In this document: positions 1 to 10,046 of the stretch, piece after piece | Layout of the letters: the number at the start of each line of letters is the position of its first letter | Numbering within the stretch: position 1 is the stretch's first letter | Source: Caryophanales bacterium | GTDB lineage: Bacteria; Bacillota; Bacilli; Bacillales; Bacillaceae_J | Direction: 5' to 3' | Length of the DNA: 64,000 nt | NCBI GenBank assembly: GCA_012840465.1 | Contig: DULJ01000056.1 | Coordinates: forward strand, 1-64,000 | The notes under the pieces: generated by a model | The model's input: only the letters and a program-made list of their open reading frames with translations | Told to the model about the DNA's origin: nothing | Databases searched by the model: none | Position numbers and translations under genes: made by a program

Positions 1-336
1 CAAATTCGCCTTGGCGTATTTGCGCCCAGATTTTTTAGGCCCACAGGACGTGGGTCACAAAGACGTTGCCACAGGATGTGGCGTTCTTAGTCTTTGATCT
101 GCTCGAAAAGCTACCTTTTAAAATCTAAGGCATCCGCCGGAGGCTTTAACTTTATTCAGAAGGGTCTGTACCCCCCACTGAATTTAAAATACTAACTTGC
201 ATTCATCTCACTACTTATGGAAGAGGGAGACTTCTGCTGAATGAAGTTAAAATACTAAATGGTGTTTATCTCACTGTTTATGGAAGTGAAACTTCTGCTG
301 AATGATGTTACTAATATCTATGACTTGTCCTCGGCG
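1..336 (+). repeat. Element A, copy 1: structured intergenic repeat, extended variant with an inserted hairpin module and duplicated 3' module
   Basis: CAAATTCGCCTTGGCGTATTTGCGCCCAGATTTTTT...GCATCCGCCGGAGGCTTTAACTTTATTCAG...CTGAATGAAGTTAAAATA; same sequence recurs at 11152 and inverted at 38777. Confidence 0.85.
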
Positions 337-414
337 GTTATGACTTTGAAAAGTGAATAAAAAAAGAGCTTAGGAGACAACTATCCCAAACTCAAGTTCA
401 TACCCTATCAAATT

Positions 415-1212
415 TTATTTCATTCCAAAAAACTTTTTCATTTTCGAAAACATGCCGCCCTTATCATCATCCATAGAAAGCAATGGCACAGATTCACCTA
501 AAATGCGTCTAGCCATATTTCGATAAGCAATCGAAGCTTTACTTGTAGGGTCCAATGCAATCGGTTCACCGTTGTTGGACGCTTTAATAACAGTATCGTC
601 GTCCCCCACAATTCCCAATAGGTCGATAGCTAAAATCGCAACAATCTCATCGACATCAAGCATGTCCCCATTTTTCATCATATGATTGCGAATGCGGTTT
701 ACTATTAGTTTGGGAGATTCAACCTCCTCTTGTTCCAACAGTCCGATAATTCTATCTGCATCACGGACAGAGGATACCTCCGGAGTCGTAACAACAACTG
801 CCTTGTCCGCACCGGCAACAGCATTTTTAAAGCCTTGTTCAATCCCAGCAGGGCAATCTATTAAAATATAATCAAAATCCTGCTTTAATTCGCCAACAAG
901 CTTTTTCATTTGTTCAGGAAAAACCGCAGACTTATCCTTTGTTTGTGCAGCTGGAAGCAAGTACAAGCACTCGAAACGCTTGTCCTTAATTAAGGCTTGC
1001 TGAAGCTTACACCGTTCCTCCACAACATCAACTAAATCATAAATTATACGATTTTCAAGTCCCATAACAACATCAAGATTGCGCAGCCCGATATCCGTAT
1101 CGACTAAACAAACCTTTTTGCCTGTTAACGCTAGGGCAGTACCTAAATTAGCACTTGTAGTTGTCTTTCCGACGCCGCCTTTTCCTGATGTAATAACGAT
1201 AGCCTCTCCCAT
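415..1212 (-). CDS. minD: Septum site-determining protein MinD
   Basis: 265 aa, deviant Walker A GKGGVGKTT at N-terminus, amphipathic C-terminus KMKKFFGMK, adjacent to minC. Confidence 0.97.
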   Translation of the reverse strand: MGEAIVITSGKGGVGKTTTSANLGTALALTGKKVCLVDTDIGLRNLDVVMGLENRIIYDLVDVVEERCKLQQALIKDKRFECLYLLPAAQTKDKSAVFPEQMKKLVGELKQDFDYILIDCPAGIEQGFKNAVAGADKAVVVTTPEVSSVRDADRIIGLLEQEEVESPKLIVNRIRNHMMKNGDMLDVDEIVAILAIDLLGIVGDDDTVIKASNNGEPIALDPTSKASIAYRNMARRILGESVPLLSMDDDKGGMFSKMKKFFGMK

Positions 1213-1899
1213 TTACATCATTCCCCTTTCAAGCCTCGTTAAATTTGGTCTTAGATGTGGTAAAACCTGAACACGGTCGATCACAATTTGATCTGCATTT
1301 TGATCTATATAAGCACATTCCATCTCACGGCCTTCTTCTTCGTGGTCATCTGGTGCCCGATTCACCAAGTCGCTTATGCGAAGCTGCATTGGCTTCATCA
1401 ATGATGCTGCAATAACGGCATTCCTATTGCCAAAGCATCCAGCATGAGCAATTCCTCGTAATGCTCCCATAATAAAAATATTACCACCGGCCATGACAGT
1501 GCCACCAGGGTTTACATCACCTATTAACAGCAGATCCCCTTTAACCTGAAGCACCTGTCCGGAACGAATCATTTTCGATACCGTTTCAACGTCTGTTTGT
1601 TTTTTCCATTCAAGAGCTTCTGCTTTTGTTATAACATTTGATTCCAGTGAATCAATGACTAACTTTTTCTTATTTCGAATAATCTCGCGAATTTGATCAT
1701 GCATACTTCTAGTTAAATATCTGTTGCCTGCTTTTATGTGAACGGAGGTCAAAGGACTATCCTCAGGTTGATGATTAGAGGATAACTTTTCATCAAGTTC
1801 CTTTAATAGCTGTTCAAAAGAACATGAAGCATCCAAATATAAAGTGAGGCCACTTTTTGTTCCTTTAATCGTCACATTTTGTTGTTTTTGCCCGATCAT
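1213..1899 (-). CDS. minC: Septum site-determining protein MinC
   Basis: C-terminal beta-helix [28 protein letters not shown]; adjacent to minD. Confidence 0.95.
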   Translation of the reverse strand: MIGQKQQNVTIKGTKSGLTLYLDASCSFEQLLKELDEKLSSNHQPEDSPLTSVHIKAGNRYLTRSMHDQIREIIRNKKKLVIDSLESNVITKAEALEWKKQTDVETVSKMIRSGQVLQVKGDLLLIGDVNPGGTVMAGGNIFIMGALRGIAHAGCFGNRNAVIAASLMKPMQLRISDLVNRAPDDHEEEGREMECAYIDQNADQIVIDRVQVLPHLRPNLTRLERGMM

Positions 1900-1949
1900 C
1901 TTCGTTCACCTCGATGATTTGTAATTCGACACAATTAGTATTTTTTCCT

Positions 1950-2483
1950 TTATACTAACTTATCATTTTCTTTATTTGCCCATTTCTCTACTCTTAATAA
2001 AAACTTCTTCATCGGGTAGTAAATCACAATTAGAAATACCCCGTTCAATACCAGGGTAGGGAATAATCGATCATAAAGAAATTGATTCCAATCAAGATGG
2101 GCTACATTAGCCAGATATAAAATCCCGAAAACGAACCCCTCTAATAAACTAATACCCACTAATACGACAAAAAGTATTACTAGGAGATTTCGATGGAGCA
2201 CTTTCATAGATAAAGAAATTACATATACGATAAGTGGAAAAGAAAACATATAAACCCCAATAATATCTGTATATATGATATCAAATAATAAGCCGAAGAT
2301 GAGCGCATAAAGTAACGCTTTACTTCGATCATAAAAAAATGAAGTGAGCATGATCATAACGATCATAAACCTCGGCACAAAAATGCGGTCAATCCCAAAT
2401 CTTTCAGCAGGGAATAACTCTATGAAGATACTCTCAGATAAAAAAGCTAAAAATACAATAAACGCAAGAAGGAATCTTTTCAC
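1950..2483 (-). CDS. mreD: Rod shape-determining protein MreD
   Basis: Hydrophobic 177 aa, downstream of mreBC. Confidence 0.93.
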   Translation of the reverse strand: MKRFLLAFIVFLAFLSESIFIELFPAERFGIDRIFVPRFMIVMIMLTSFFYDRSKALLYALIFGLLFDIIYTDIIGVYMFSFPLIVYVISLSMKVLHRNLLVILFVVLVGISLLEGFVFGILYLANVAHLDWNQFLYDRLFPTLVLNGVFLIVIYYPMKKFLLRVEKWANKENDKLV

Positions 2484-2485
2484 AA

Positions 2486-3370
2486 TTAGACTCCTCCTTT
2501 AGATTGTTCAACTAAGTCCTCATCAGGGGTAGTCGATACCCTTTCGACTATCATAATATGATCAATATCGAAAAATTTAGCAGAAGGCTTCACATAAGCC
2601 ATTTGCGTCAAACCATGTTCATCTGGGACAACTTCTGTAATTTCACCAATCACCAGGCCACTAGGAAATACTCCGCCTAATCCAGAGGTGATAACCGTTT
2701 GTTTTTCCGCTAAATTAATATCAACATCAAATGGAATACGTTTAAATAATAGTGCACCCTTTTTTTCATCATAGCCTTCAATTAGTCCGAAAATGTCTTC
2801 ATTTCCTTTTACAACCGCTGAAATTCGATTTGTTCGGTCAACAGCACTTAAAAGCTGTACAGTAGATGTAAATTGCGAAACTTGTTTAATTTTACCTACC
2901 ATACCTTCCGAAGTGATGACGGCCATATTTTTCTTAACACCGTGCTGCTCACCTTTATTAATGAAAATTAATTCATGCCATTGATCAGGATTTCTAGCGA
3001 TAACATTGGCTTGAATGAGTTTATAATCACGAAGGCTTTCTTTTTTATCTAAAATCCCACGAAGTCGTTCATTTTCCTTTTCTAATTCCATAACTCTGGC
3101 ATTTAATTCAACATACTCATCCAGACGTGCCTTTAATAGTTTATTTTCCTCAAATGTATTTTTTATTTCAGATATATTTTCAAAGAAACCCGCTGCATAT
3201 TCAGCGGGTTGATGGAAAACTGATTGAAACCAGCCAATCGTATCCTTCAAAAACTGTTCTGGCCAGCTTAATTTAGAACGATCATTTAAGGAAAAACCAA
3301 TCAATGCCACTAAAATAATAATACTAACTAAAAGCACGATTAATCGTTTGTTATAAAAAAACTGTGGCAT
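2486..3370 (-). CDS. mreC: Rod shape-determining protein MreC
   Basis: N-terminal TM, coiled coil, MreC core; operon position. Confidence 0.95.
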   Translation of the reverse strand: MPQFFYNKRLIVLLVSIIILVALIGFSLNDRSKLSWPEQFLKDTIGWFQSVFHQPAEYAAGFFENISEIKNTFEENKLLKARLDEYVELNARVMELEKENERLRGILDKKESLRDYKLIQANVIARNPDQWHELIFINKGEQHGVKKNMAVITSEGMVGKIKQVSQFTSTVQLLSAVDRTNRISAVVKGNEDIFGLIEGYDEKKGALLFKRIPFDVDINLAEKQTVITSGLGGVFPSGLVIGEITEVVPDEHGLTQMAYVKPSAKFFDIDHIMIVERVSTTPDEDLVEQSKGGV

Positions 3371-3387
3371 GATTTACACCTACTTAC

Positions 3388-4428
3388 CTATTTTCTTGAT
3401 CTCGATGTAATTCCTGCTTTAGACCGGAAAAGGTGAAGATTGTCCAATGCTTTACCAGTACCGATGGCAACACAATCTAACGGATTCTCGGCCACTAAGA
3501 CAGGCATCTTCGTTTCATTGCTGATCACTTTATCGAGATTGCGCAGTAAAGCGCCTCCTCCCGTTAAGACAATGCCTCTATCCATAATATCGGCCGCTAA
3601 TTCCGGTGGAGATTTCTCCAACGTATATTTCACTGCATCCACAATTTCATACACTGTATCATGCAAGGCTTCTCCAATTTCCACTGCACTAATCGATATT
3701 GTTTTCGGAAGTCCTGTAAGAAGGTCGCGTCCGCGTATTTCCATATCCTCAATACCTTCAGGCATACCAGCGGAACCAATTTCAAACTTAAGCTGTTCAG
3801 ATGTACGTTCCCCAATTAACAGACTGTATTTCTTCTTCACATATTGTATGATCGCATCATCCATTTCATCCCCGGCGACACGAACGGATTGACTTGTTAC
3901 AATCCCTCCAAGGGAGATAATGGCAACCTCAGTTGTTCCGCCACCTATGTCAACCACCATGCTACCGGTTGGTTCCCATACTGGTAGATTAGCCCCGATT
4001 GCTGCTGCAAATGGTTCTTCAATTGTAGTAGCAGTCCGAGCACCTGCTTGCACTGTTGCATCCTCAACAGCACGCTTTTCTACAGCTGTGATTCCTGATG
4101 GTACACACACCATGACATGCGGCTTTCTGGAAAAAGCAGTTTGGCTTTTTTGTGCTTGTTGTATAAAGTGCTTTAACATGACAGCCGTCGTTTCAAAATC
4201 AGCGATAACTCCGTCTTTCATCGGTCTTAATGCTACAATGTTACCAGGTGTACGGCCAATCATATTTTTTGCGTCATTACCAACAGCTTCAATTGTCCCC
4301 GTATCAGTGCGAAAGGCTACTACAGAAGGTTCTCGTACAACGACACCTTTTCCTTTCACATAAACTAACGTATTAGCTGTTCCTAAGTCAATTCCCATAT
4401 CACGAGAAAAGCCACCTAAACCAAACAT
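3388..4428 (-). CDS. mreB: Rod shape-determining protein MreB
   Basis: [21 protein letters not shown], actin-like fold motifs. Confidence 0.98.
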   Translation of the reverse strand: MFGLGGFSRDMGIDLGTANTLVYVKGKGVVVREPSVVAFRTDTGTIEAVGNDAKNMIGRTPGNIVALRPMKDGVIADFETTAVMLKHFIQQAQKSQTAFSRKPHVMVCVPSGITAVEKRAVEDATVQAGARTATTIEEPFAAAIGANLPVWEPTGSMVVDIGGGTTEVAIISLGGIVTSQSVRVAGDEMDDAIIQYVKKKYSLLIGERTSEQLKFEIGSAGMPEGIEDMEIRGRDLLTGLPKTISISAVEIGEALHDTVYEIVDAVKYTLEKSPPELAADIMDRGIVLTGGGALLRNLDKVISNETKMPVLVAENPLDCVAIGTGKALDNLHLFRSKAGITSRSRK

Positions 4429-4471
4429 AAATATGTATCTCTTCCTTTCTCAGCATGACGCACAAATTTGA

Positions 4472-4592
4472 AATGCGAAAGCGCCTTGGTCAGCCCCGAC
4501 AAGCATAAGATGGACTGCGAAGTGGCGTTTTATGCCACAAAGCAGTACAGCTTATGACCTCGAGGGGCTAGGCGCTGTAGCTAGACACAGAT
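4472..4592. repeat. Element B, copy 1: Bacillus-type structured intergenic repeat with nested hairpins
   Basis: AGCGCC..AGCCCC / GGGGCTAGGCGCT outer stem, CATAAG/CTTATG and GTGGC/GCCAC inner stems; ends ...GGCGCTGTAGCTAGACA. Confidence 0.75.
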
Positions 4593-4665
4593 ATGTCAAC
4601 CAAATTTGTACACACAAACTCATAATGAATATTATACGGTAAAAAGATAGAAAAGGATAGGTTTT

Positions 4666-5355
4666 TTAAACATATCCTTTTTCCTTCAAACTTATAAATT
4701 TAGTATCACCAATTATTAGATGGTCAAGTACTTCAATTCCAAGTATTTTTCCACATTCGACCAAACGTTTGGTCACTTCAATGTCTTCACGGCTTGGTGT
4801 TGGGTCTCCAGATGGGTGGTTATGAAGACAGATAATAGAGGCACTGGCCCGTCTAAGAGCCTCGCGGAAGACCTCGCGCGGATGCACGATCGAGGCATTG
4901 AGACTGCCAATGAAGATCGATTGTTTATGAAGAACTTGGTTTTTAGTATTTAAAAATAAAGCAACAAAATGTTCCTGCGATAAAAAACGCATGTCATCCA
5001 TTACATATTTAGCGGCATCCTCCGGTGAACGAATCGTGTAACGGTCATCATATTGGAGTCTTGTCACCCTTCGTCCGAGCTCTAGTGAGGCGATGATCTG
5101 GATTGCTTTGACCCGGCCAATGCCATTAATTTTAGTGATTTCCTCAATCGTCGCATCTTTTAACAACCGTAACCCCTCGAAATTTTTCAACAGACGACTG
5201 GAAAGCTGTAAGACAGACTCATTTTTCGTACCTGTTCGCAGCAAAATAGCTAACAGCTCCTGATTGGAAAGGCTGCTGGGTCCATCGGCTATGAGTCGTT
5301 CCCTTGGCGTTGAATCCTTTGGATAATCCTTAATCATCAGTGAAGAATTTGGCAT
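4666..5355 (-). CDS. radC: DNA repair protein RadC (JAMM domain)
   Basis: IICLHNHPSGDPTPSREDIEVTKRL JAMM motif; neighbours maf and mreB. Confidence 0.96.
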   Translation of the reverse strand: MPNSSLMIKDYPKDSTPRERLIADGPSSLSNQELLAILLRTGTKNESVLQLSSRLLKNFEGLRLLKDATIEEITKINGIGRVKAIQIIASLELGRRVTRLQYDDRYTIRSPEDAAKYVMDDMRFLSQEHFVALFLNTKNQVLHKQSIFIGSLNASIVHPREVFREALRRASASIICLHNHPSGDPTPSREDIEVTKRLVECGKILGIEVLDHLIIGDTKFISLKEKGYV

Positions 5356-5387
5356 TTTGTTTCTCCTCCCCGTATTCTATTTTTATA

Positions 5388-5954
5388 TTAGCTAAAGAAC
5401 TTTTTTAATTCCCTAACTGTTTTGGAAATCGGCAACCCTACGACGTTAAAATAATCCCCGTCAATCCGTTTTACTAAAATGGAGCCAAGCTGTTGAATCC
5501 CATAGGCACCTGCTTTATCAAAAGGCTCACCACTTTTAATATAGTTATCGATTTCTTCATCTGATAGCTCCCAAAATTGAACCTTTGTTTCTTCATAAAA
5601 AGTTGTCGATTCATCAGCAGATACAATCGCTACACCTGTATAAACAATATGCTCTCGTCCGGAAAGCTGCTTTAACATCATTCTTGCTTCAGTTTCATCC
5701 TTTGGTTTCCCCAAGATTTGATTGTCGATCGTAACAATCGTGTCTGCTCCAAGTACAACGACATCCTGATCAAGGGTATTGGCAACCGCCTCTGCTTTCT
5801 GTAAGGCAAGTACTTGTACAATTTCATTTGGATTACTTTTTTCATTAAAATGCTCCTCGACATGACTGAGTACAATTTCAAATGGAATATTTAAATATGC
5901 AAGCAGTTCCTTTCTTCTTGGAGAACTAGAAGCTAAAATTAATTTTTTTGTCAT
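5388..5954 (-). CDS. maf: Septum formation inhibitor Maf / nucleotide pyrophosphatase
   Basis: [14 protein letters not shown] motif. Confidence 0.96.
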   Translation of the reverse strand: MTKKLILASSSPRRKELLAYLNIPFEIVLSHVEEHFNEKSNPNEIVQVLALQKAEAVANTLDQDVVVLGADTIVTIDNQILGKPKDETEARMMLKQLSGREHIVYTGVAIVSADESTTFYEETKVQFWELSDEEIDNYIKSGEPFDKAGAYGIQQLGSILVKRIDGDYFNVVGLPISKTVRELKKFFS

Positions 5955-5981
5955 TCACACATCACCATTTTTTATTTAAGT

Positions 5982-6881
5982 TCAGGAAACCTCATCCATT
6001 TCCTGTTTTATTTTTCTAATCTTTTCAATCGACAATTTAGATACTTCTAAAATTAATGCCTCCGGCAGCCCTTTTTTATACATTTCCCGGACCACTTTTT
6101 CAATACCTTGTTCTATACCTTTTTTAATTCCTTTTTCAAAATAAGAATTGGGTAACTTAAGAATAGCCCTTGCTTCTTCTTCCGGAAGTTTCGTGATTTC
6201 CTCTTGCATACAAGATTCCTCCCCTTCGTCTAATTGTAAATAAGTTTCAAAAAAACCGTATATAAGTTCCATTGTCGCCGGGTTTAACTCCATTCTACTA
6301 ATCATACGTAAAAATTCAATTTTTACCTGGACTCGTTCTTCTCTCTTGTAACCCATTTTACTTAAGAGCGCTGCAGCTACAGGATTATTGCGGCGGAGAT
6401 ATTTCCGCCAATCCATTTTGATTAAGTGAATTTGCAAATAACGGAAATCGGCAATTTTAAAAGTTGGAATTTCTATTGCAAAATGATCGGGTACCTCTTT
6501 TAAATTATTATAACTAAAAATTGCGATGGGAAGTATTGGCTTACGGTATTTTTCATAAAGGCGGCTAAAATAGATAAACATCCGTTCATGAAATTCTTTT
6601 TGGAAGTAGGATTGGGGTTCAACGTGTATAAGAATAAGGGTTTCTACATCTTTTAACTTTGTTTCTGCAAGCATATCAACCTCTCGTTTTTCCCCTTTTA
6701 AAATATCGGTAAACAACTCTTGAGAAAGGAATTTTAAATGTGAAAAATCGATGTGTGCATATTGTTCGGGAAAAAATAATTCCACAAATTCCTGAAAAAA
6801 GGTCTGTATTAATTCTTTAAACAAGCGATCATGATCAATGTATGAATGAGTATTTTCGCAAATTACAATAGTTGTAGACAA
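5982..6881 (-). CDS. Rpn family recombination-promoting nuclease / putative transposase (PD-(D/E)XK)
   Basis: HDRLFKELIQTFFQEFVELFFPE N-terminus, EVDMLAETK catalytic-type motif, C-terminal GIKKGIEQGIEKVVREMYKKG; likely TTG start (AAAGGAGGGGG precedes TTG) rather than the upstream ATG at 6899. Confidence 0.8.
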   Translation of the reverse strand: MSTTIVICENTHSYIDHDRLFKELIQTFFQEFVELFFPEQYAHIDFSHLKFLSQELFTDILKGEKREVDMLAETKLKDVETLILIHVEPQSYFQKEFHERMFIYFSRLYEKYRKPILPIAIFSYNNLKEVPDHFAIEIPTFKIADFRYLQIHLIKMDWRKYLRRNNPVAAALLSKMGYKREERVQVKIEFLRMISRMELNPATMELIYGFFETYLQLDEGEESCMQEEITKLPEEEARAILKLPNSYFEKGIKKGIEQGIEKVVREMYKKGLPEALILEVSKLSIEKIRKIKQEMDEVS

Positions 6882-7099
6882 TAAACCCCCTCCTTTCATT
6901 ATTTATGGCAGCTGCGTATATAAGATTCACCACTTAATGGTAAAGTACCAAATTTCCATAAGTAAAACAAATTCGAGAAATTGAAAATTCAGGGTCAAAA
7001 TAAGCAAAAAAAGAAACCAAAATGGCTTCTTTTCCTTTGAACTTTTAATTTTCAAAGCAATTTCCTTTGAGAAATTGAAAATCGCATTATTTTCAATAT

Positions 7100-7159
7100 G
7101 GGGACAGGCACCACCGACGGCACTACTGGTGTACCTACTGCAACATGGGGACAGGCACC
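7100..7159. repeat. REP-like pair: two direct GGGGACAGGCACC motifs
   Basis: GGGGACAGGCACC at 7100-7112 and 7147-7159. Confidence 0.7.
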
Positions 7160-8361
7160 GATTTTTCATCATGCCACTTTTTATAGGATAAAAGGCCTTC
7201 TAATAAGGCTTGTTGGGAGTTCCACAATTGTTGTTTATCTGCCTTTATTTGATAGCTTGCCAAGTATTGATAGGTTTTTGAAATTGAATTTACAAATTGC
7301 TCAAGTGAGGCAGGTAGTTCTTGAGGTTTGGATTGATTCCACTGTGAGAAACTAGACTCAATGTCCTTCCATGCAGCCTGGTCGATCTTTTTTTGATTAA
7401 AGCTCTGGGTGGAAAGACTAAGTAAAGTTTGGTAGAGGTTAATTCCAGCTGATACAAATGCCACCTCTTTCTCATTGCTCACCTTACCTGCTTTAATTTC
7501 TGAAAGGCTGAATGGTTTCAAATATACATCCTGCCCATTGTTAAGGTAAAGTTGACTTATGATCCCCACCTCATTGCGATCAGCCCCTAAGCCGATGAAC
7601 ATTAGAACTGGCTTAGACCCTGGCATCACAACCGCCGCATTACCATTTTCTTTTAAACCATTAGCAATTTGATTTGCCGCTTCAACCGATTCAAATGCTC
7701 CCCCTTGGATGATTTGTAAACTTAAAGGTGCAATGCCATTTGCTTCGGTTTCTGCATTCGCTCCAATAGGATCCAAGATTACTCCAGACGGCACTTCATC
7801 GGTTGCTCCATTACTTTCCTCGGGAGCTTGTCCATTGTCTACAGTGATATGGGGTTTTCCTCCACCTTGTGCCTCACTAAAATCGGTGAAAAGTGATAAA
7901 ACAACATACCCAAACCCTACCCCAATGATGATGGCTGAAATAAGAACGGCAATAAATTTCTTTAAAATTGGATCCGGCTTTCTTCCTCCACCGGAAAAAG
8001 TTACGTGTGGTCGTCTTTTTTTCTTAGTTAATAACAGTGTATTGTTTCTATTAAATGATTTTGAAGAATAATTCTTTTTTCCATTTCGTCTTTCTTCAAA
8101 ATCGATGACATTATCATGTTCACGTTCTGAGTCTTGCTCGACTAAATCCCCAATAACAAAGGTTTTGAAATGATCGATGTCCGCTTCTGGTAAACCATCG
8201 TCTACTTCCTTTGCTGCCGAAATTTCTTGATTTAATTCCTCATCAGACAAAAATATTTTTTCTTTTCCGTTAATTCGAATCGAAATACGCTCGACTTTTG
8301 GCTTGTCCATCACCCACACCTCTTTCAAAAACAGTTCACGCAAGCAGTCTTGTCCATCCAT
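7135..8361 (-). CDS. spoIIB: SpoIIB-like sporulation protein with SPOR domain
   Basis: Single TM (FIAVLISAIIIGVGFGYVVLSLF), SPOR-like repeat (LQIIQGGAFESVEAANQIANGL), synteny between comC/pilD and maf. Confidence 0.8.
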   Translation of the reverse strand: MDGQDCLRELFLKEVWVMDKPKVERISIRINGKEKIFLSDEELNQEISAAKEVDDGLPEADIDHFKTFVIGDLVEQDSEREHDNVIDFEERRNGKKNYSSKSFNRNNTLLLTKKKRRPHVTFSGGGRKPDPILKKFIAVLISAIIIGVGFGYVVLSLFTDFSEAQGGGKPHITVDNGQAPEESNGATDEVPSGVILDPIGANAETEANGIAPLSLQIIQGGAFESVEAANQIANGLKENGNAAVVMPGSKPVLMFIGLGADRNEVGIISQLYLNNGQDVYLKPFSLSEIKAGKVSNEKEVAFVSAGINLYQTLLSLSTQSFNQKKIDQAAWKDIESSFSQWNQSKPQELPASLEQFVNSISKTYQYLASYQIKADKQQLWNSQQALLEGLLSYKKWHDEKSVPVPMLQ

Positions 8362-8380
8362 GCTACCATAATGAAAATAA

Positions 8381-8413
8381 AAAAGAACAAGACATTTGTC
8401 GTCTTGTTCTTAT
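8381..8413 (-). terminator. Rho-independent terminator downstream of pilO
   Basis: AAGAACAAGAC-ATTTGTC-GTCTTGTTCTT. Confidence 0.75.
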
Positions 8414-8552
8414 AAATATTCGTCAAAGTATGACAGTATTCCATTAACATCATATTAACTTTTTTGTATAATTCGCCATTAATCCGTTACTCCGTGGAAT
8501 TCCCACTCATAACAGTTCGTTGTTTTATAGACTGCGATTTTTCGGTTGGCTC

Positions 8553-9431
8553 TTAATTAGATTTATTTTTGGACTGCTCTTCAGATGATTTTGTATTATC
8601 TTTGCTTGTCCCAGCTGTGTTAGCGGTCGCTGAATTGGACTTTTCATCTGCTTGAGCAGACTTCGCCTGATCTTCTTTATAATACATCCCTGTTGGCAAT
8701 GGATTATCTTTGTTGCTTGGCGGCGGTGTGTCAAATACCGGCAATTCATCTCTTAATTCTGCTAGAGTTGGATAGTAAAACGTTGATAACACAACCGTAT
8801 AGGTTAACTCCTTAATCTCATCATCTAATGATAATATTTCTTCCCCGCCTGTAAACGATAAAGAATCGATTTTCGTAATCCGTTCGAGACTTTCAATCGT
8901 TTCAAGGAATTTAATCATGTCAAAAAAATTGGCCGATGTGACCGTTAAATTAACAGTCACTCTTTTTATTCCTTCAGGCATACTAGGAACGCTACTAGCC
9001 CGCTGTCCTGTTTCCTCTGACTCATTTACATTTGCCGCTTCATTCTCCTGTCCAACAGCTTGGTCTTCACTATTATCAATGATGACATCATTTTCGGAGA
9101 CGACATTATCTTGGAAAGACATATCTTCAATTAAGCTCTTCGAAACAACCTCTGCCTTTTCCAAATCCAATAAAAATTGCTCCAAGAAAGATTCTACTGG
9201 CAGTTTCTTTTGTAAAAATCGTGAATTTTCAATAACACCCGTTTTTGTATCACCAACCTGTTGGGCAAGCGTATCATAAAGCTTCTCTTCTGTCGTAAGT
9301 TCATCCTGTAGCAATTTGATTTTTGTTTTTAATGGATTAAGAAAGTAAAAATAACTCCCAACCACCATTGCAACTACCAAAAGAACGCTAAGTATAAGTG
9401 CGAGGTTTTTTTTCGTTAATTGGAGGTTCAT
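8553..9431 (-). CDS. pilO: Type IV pilus assembly PilO-like protein
   Basis: N-terminal TM, coiled coil, ferredoxin-like domain; follows pilM-pilN. Confidence 0.8.
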   Translation of the reverse strand: MNLQLTKKNLALILSVLLVVAMVVGSYFYFLNPLKTKIKLLQDELTTEEKLYDTLAQQVGDTKTGVIENSRFLQKKLPVESFLEQFLLDLEKAEVVSKSLIEDMSFQDNVVSENDVIIDNSEDQAVGQENEAANVNESEETGQRASSVPSMPEGIKRVTVNLTVTSANFFDMIKFLETIESLERITKIDSLSFTGGEEILSLDDEIKELTYTVVLSTFYYPTLAELRDELPVFDTPPPSNKDNPLPTGMYYKEDQAKSAQADEKSNSATANTAGTSKDNTKSSEEQSKNKSN

Positions 9432-10042
9432 GATTCACCCTCCTTTTTCTCAAGCGCTTTTAAAGCTTGACGGTTAAGATTCAGCTCATATACGGCAACA
9501 TATCTGGGAACAAGAACTTTCATTAATTTGTCTTTTAAGTTTTTGTTTGACTTTTCAAGCTCTTCTCCACTTGTATTCAAGCTTCTTAATTGGACTGATT
9601 CGATCACATCTGAATTCTCTAATTCACTCAAATAATAGGCAACTTCTCGATTTGTATCAAATTGAGTAGTAAGTGTAACCGTTCCTGAATCCGCATAAGT
9701 GATATTTAAGATAAAGCCCCGTTCTGGAAGAAGGGCGGTTAAATGTTGAAGTAAGGCAACAGTCGAGATAGGCAGCTTCTGCACCCAATCAATCGTTGTT
9801 TTCAATTGGTCAACCGCAGTTGTCGATGTAACATCGGTTAATTTCTGTTCCTGAATGGCTCGCAGCTGTTTTGTTGTCTGCAGCTCACTCGTCAGCGACT
9901 CCACCTCACCCTTTGCCGATTGATAATGAAAAATAATATAAATGCTTCCAATCAATAAAATAAATAGTAATGCAATCGCAATCATGATGGTTGACATAGA
10001 TTGCCGATCTTTTTTTGGTAATAAGTTAATTTCAATTAGCAT
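9428..10042 (-). CDS. pilN: Type IV pilus assembly PilN-like protein
   Basis: MLIEINLLPKKDRQ N-terminal motif, single TM; between pilM and pilO. Confidence 0.88.
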   Translation of the reverse strand: MLIEINLLPKKDRQSMSTIMIAIALLFILLIGSIYIIFHYQSAKGEVESLTSELQTTKQLRAIQEQKLTDVTSTTAVDQLKTTIDWVQKLPISTVALLQHLTALLPERGFILNITYADSGTVTLTTQFDTNREVAYYLSELENSDVIESVQLRSLNTSGEELEKSNKNLKDKLMKVLVPRYVAVYELNLNRQALKALEKKEGES

Positions 10043-10046
10043 TTTG

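Noticed and set aside
3440-4363. Long plus-strand ORFs opposite mreB (3440..3892, 3920..4363)
   Set aside because: Antisense shadows of a highly conserved gene; composition is not protein-like.
6927-7355. ORFs 6927..7172 (-) and 7098..7355 (+)
   Set aside because: Span the REP-like region and the spoIIB 3' end; no RBS or family resemblance.
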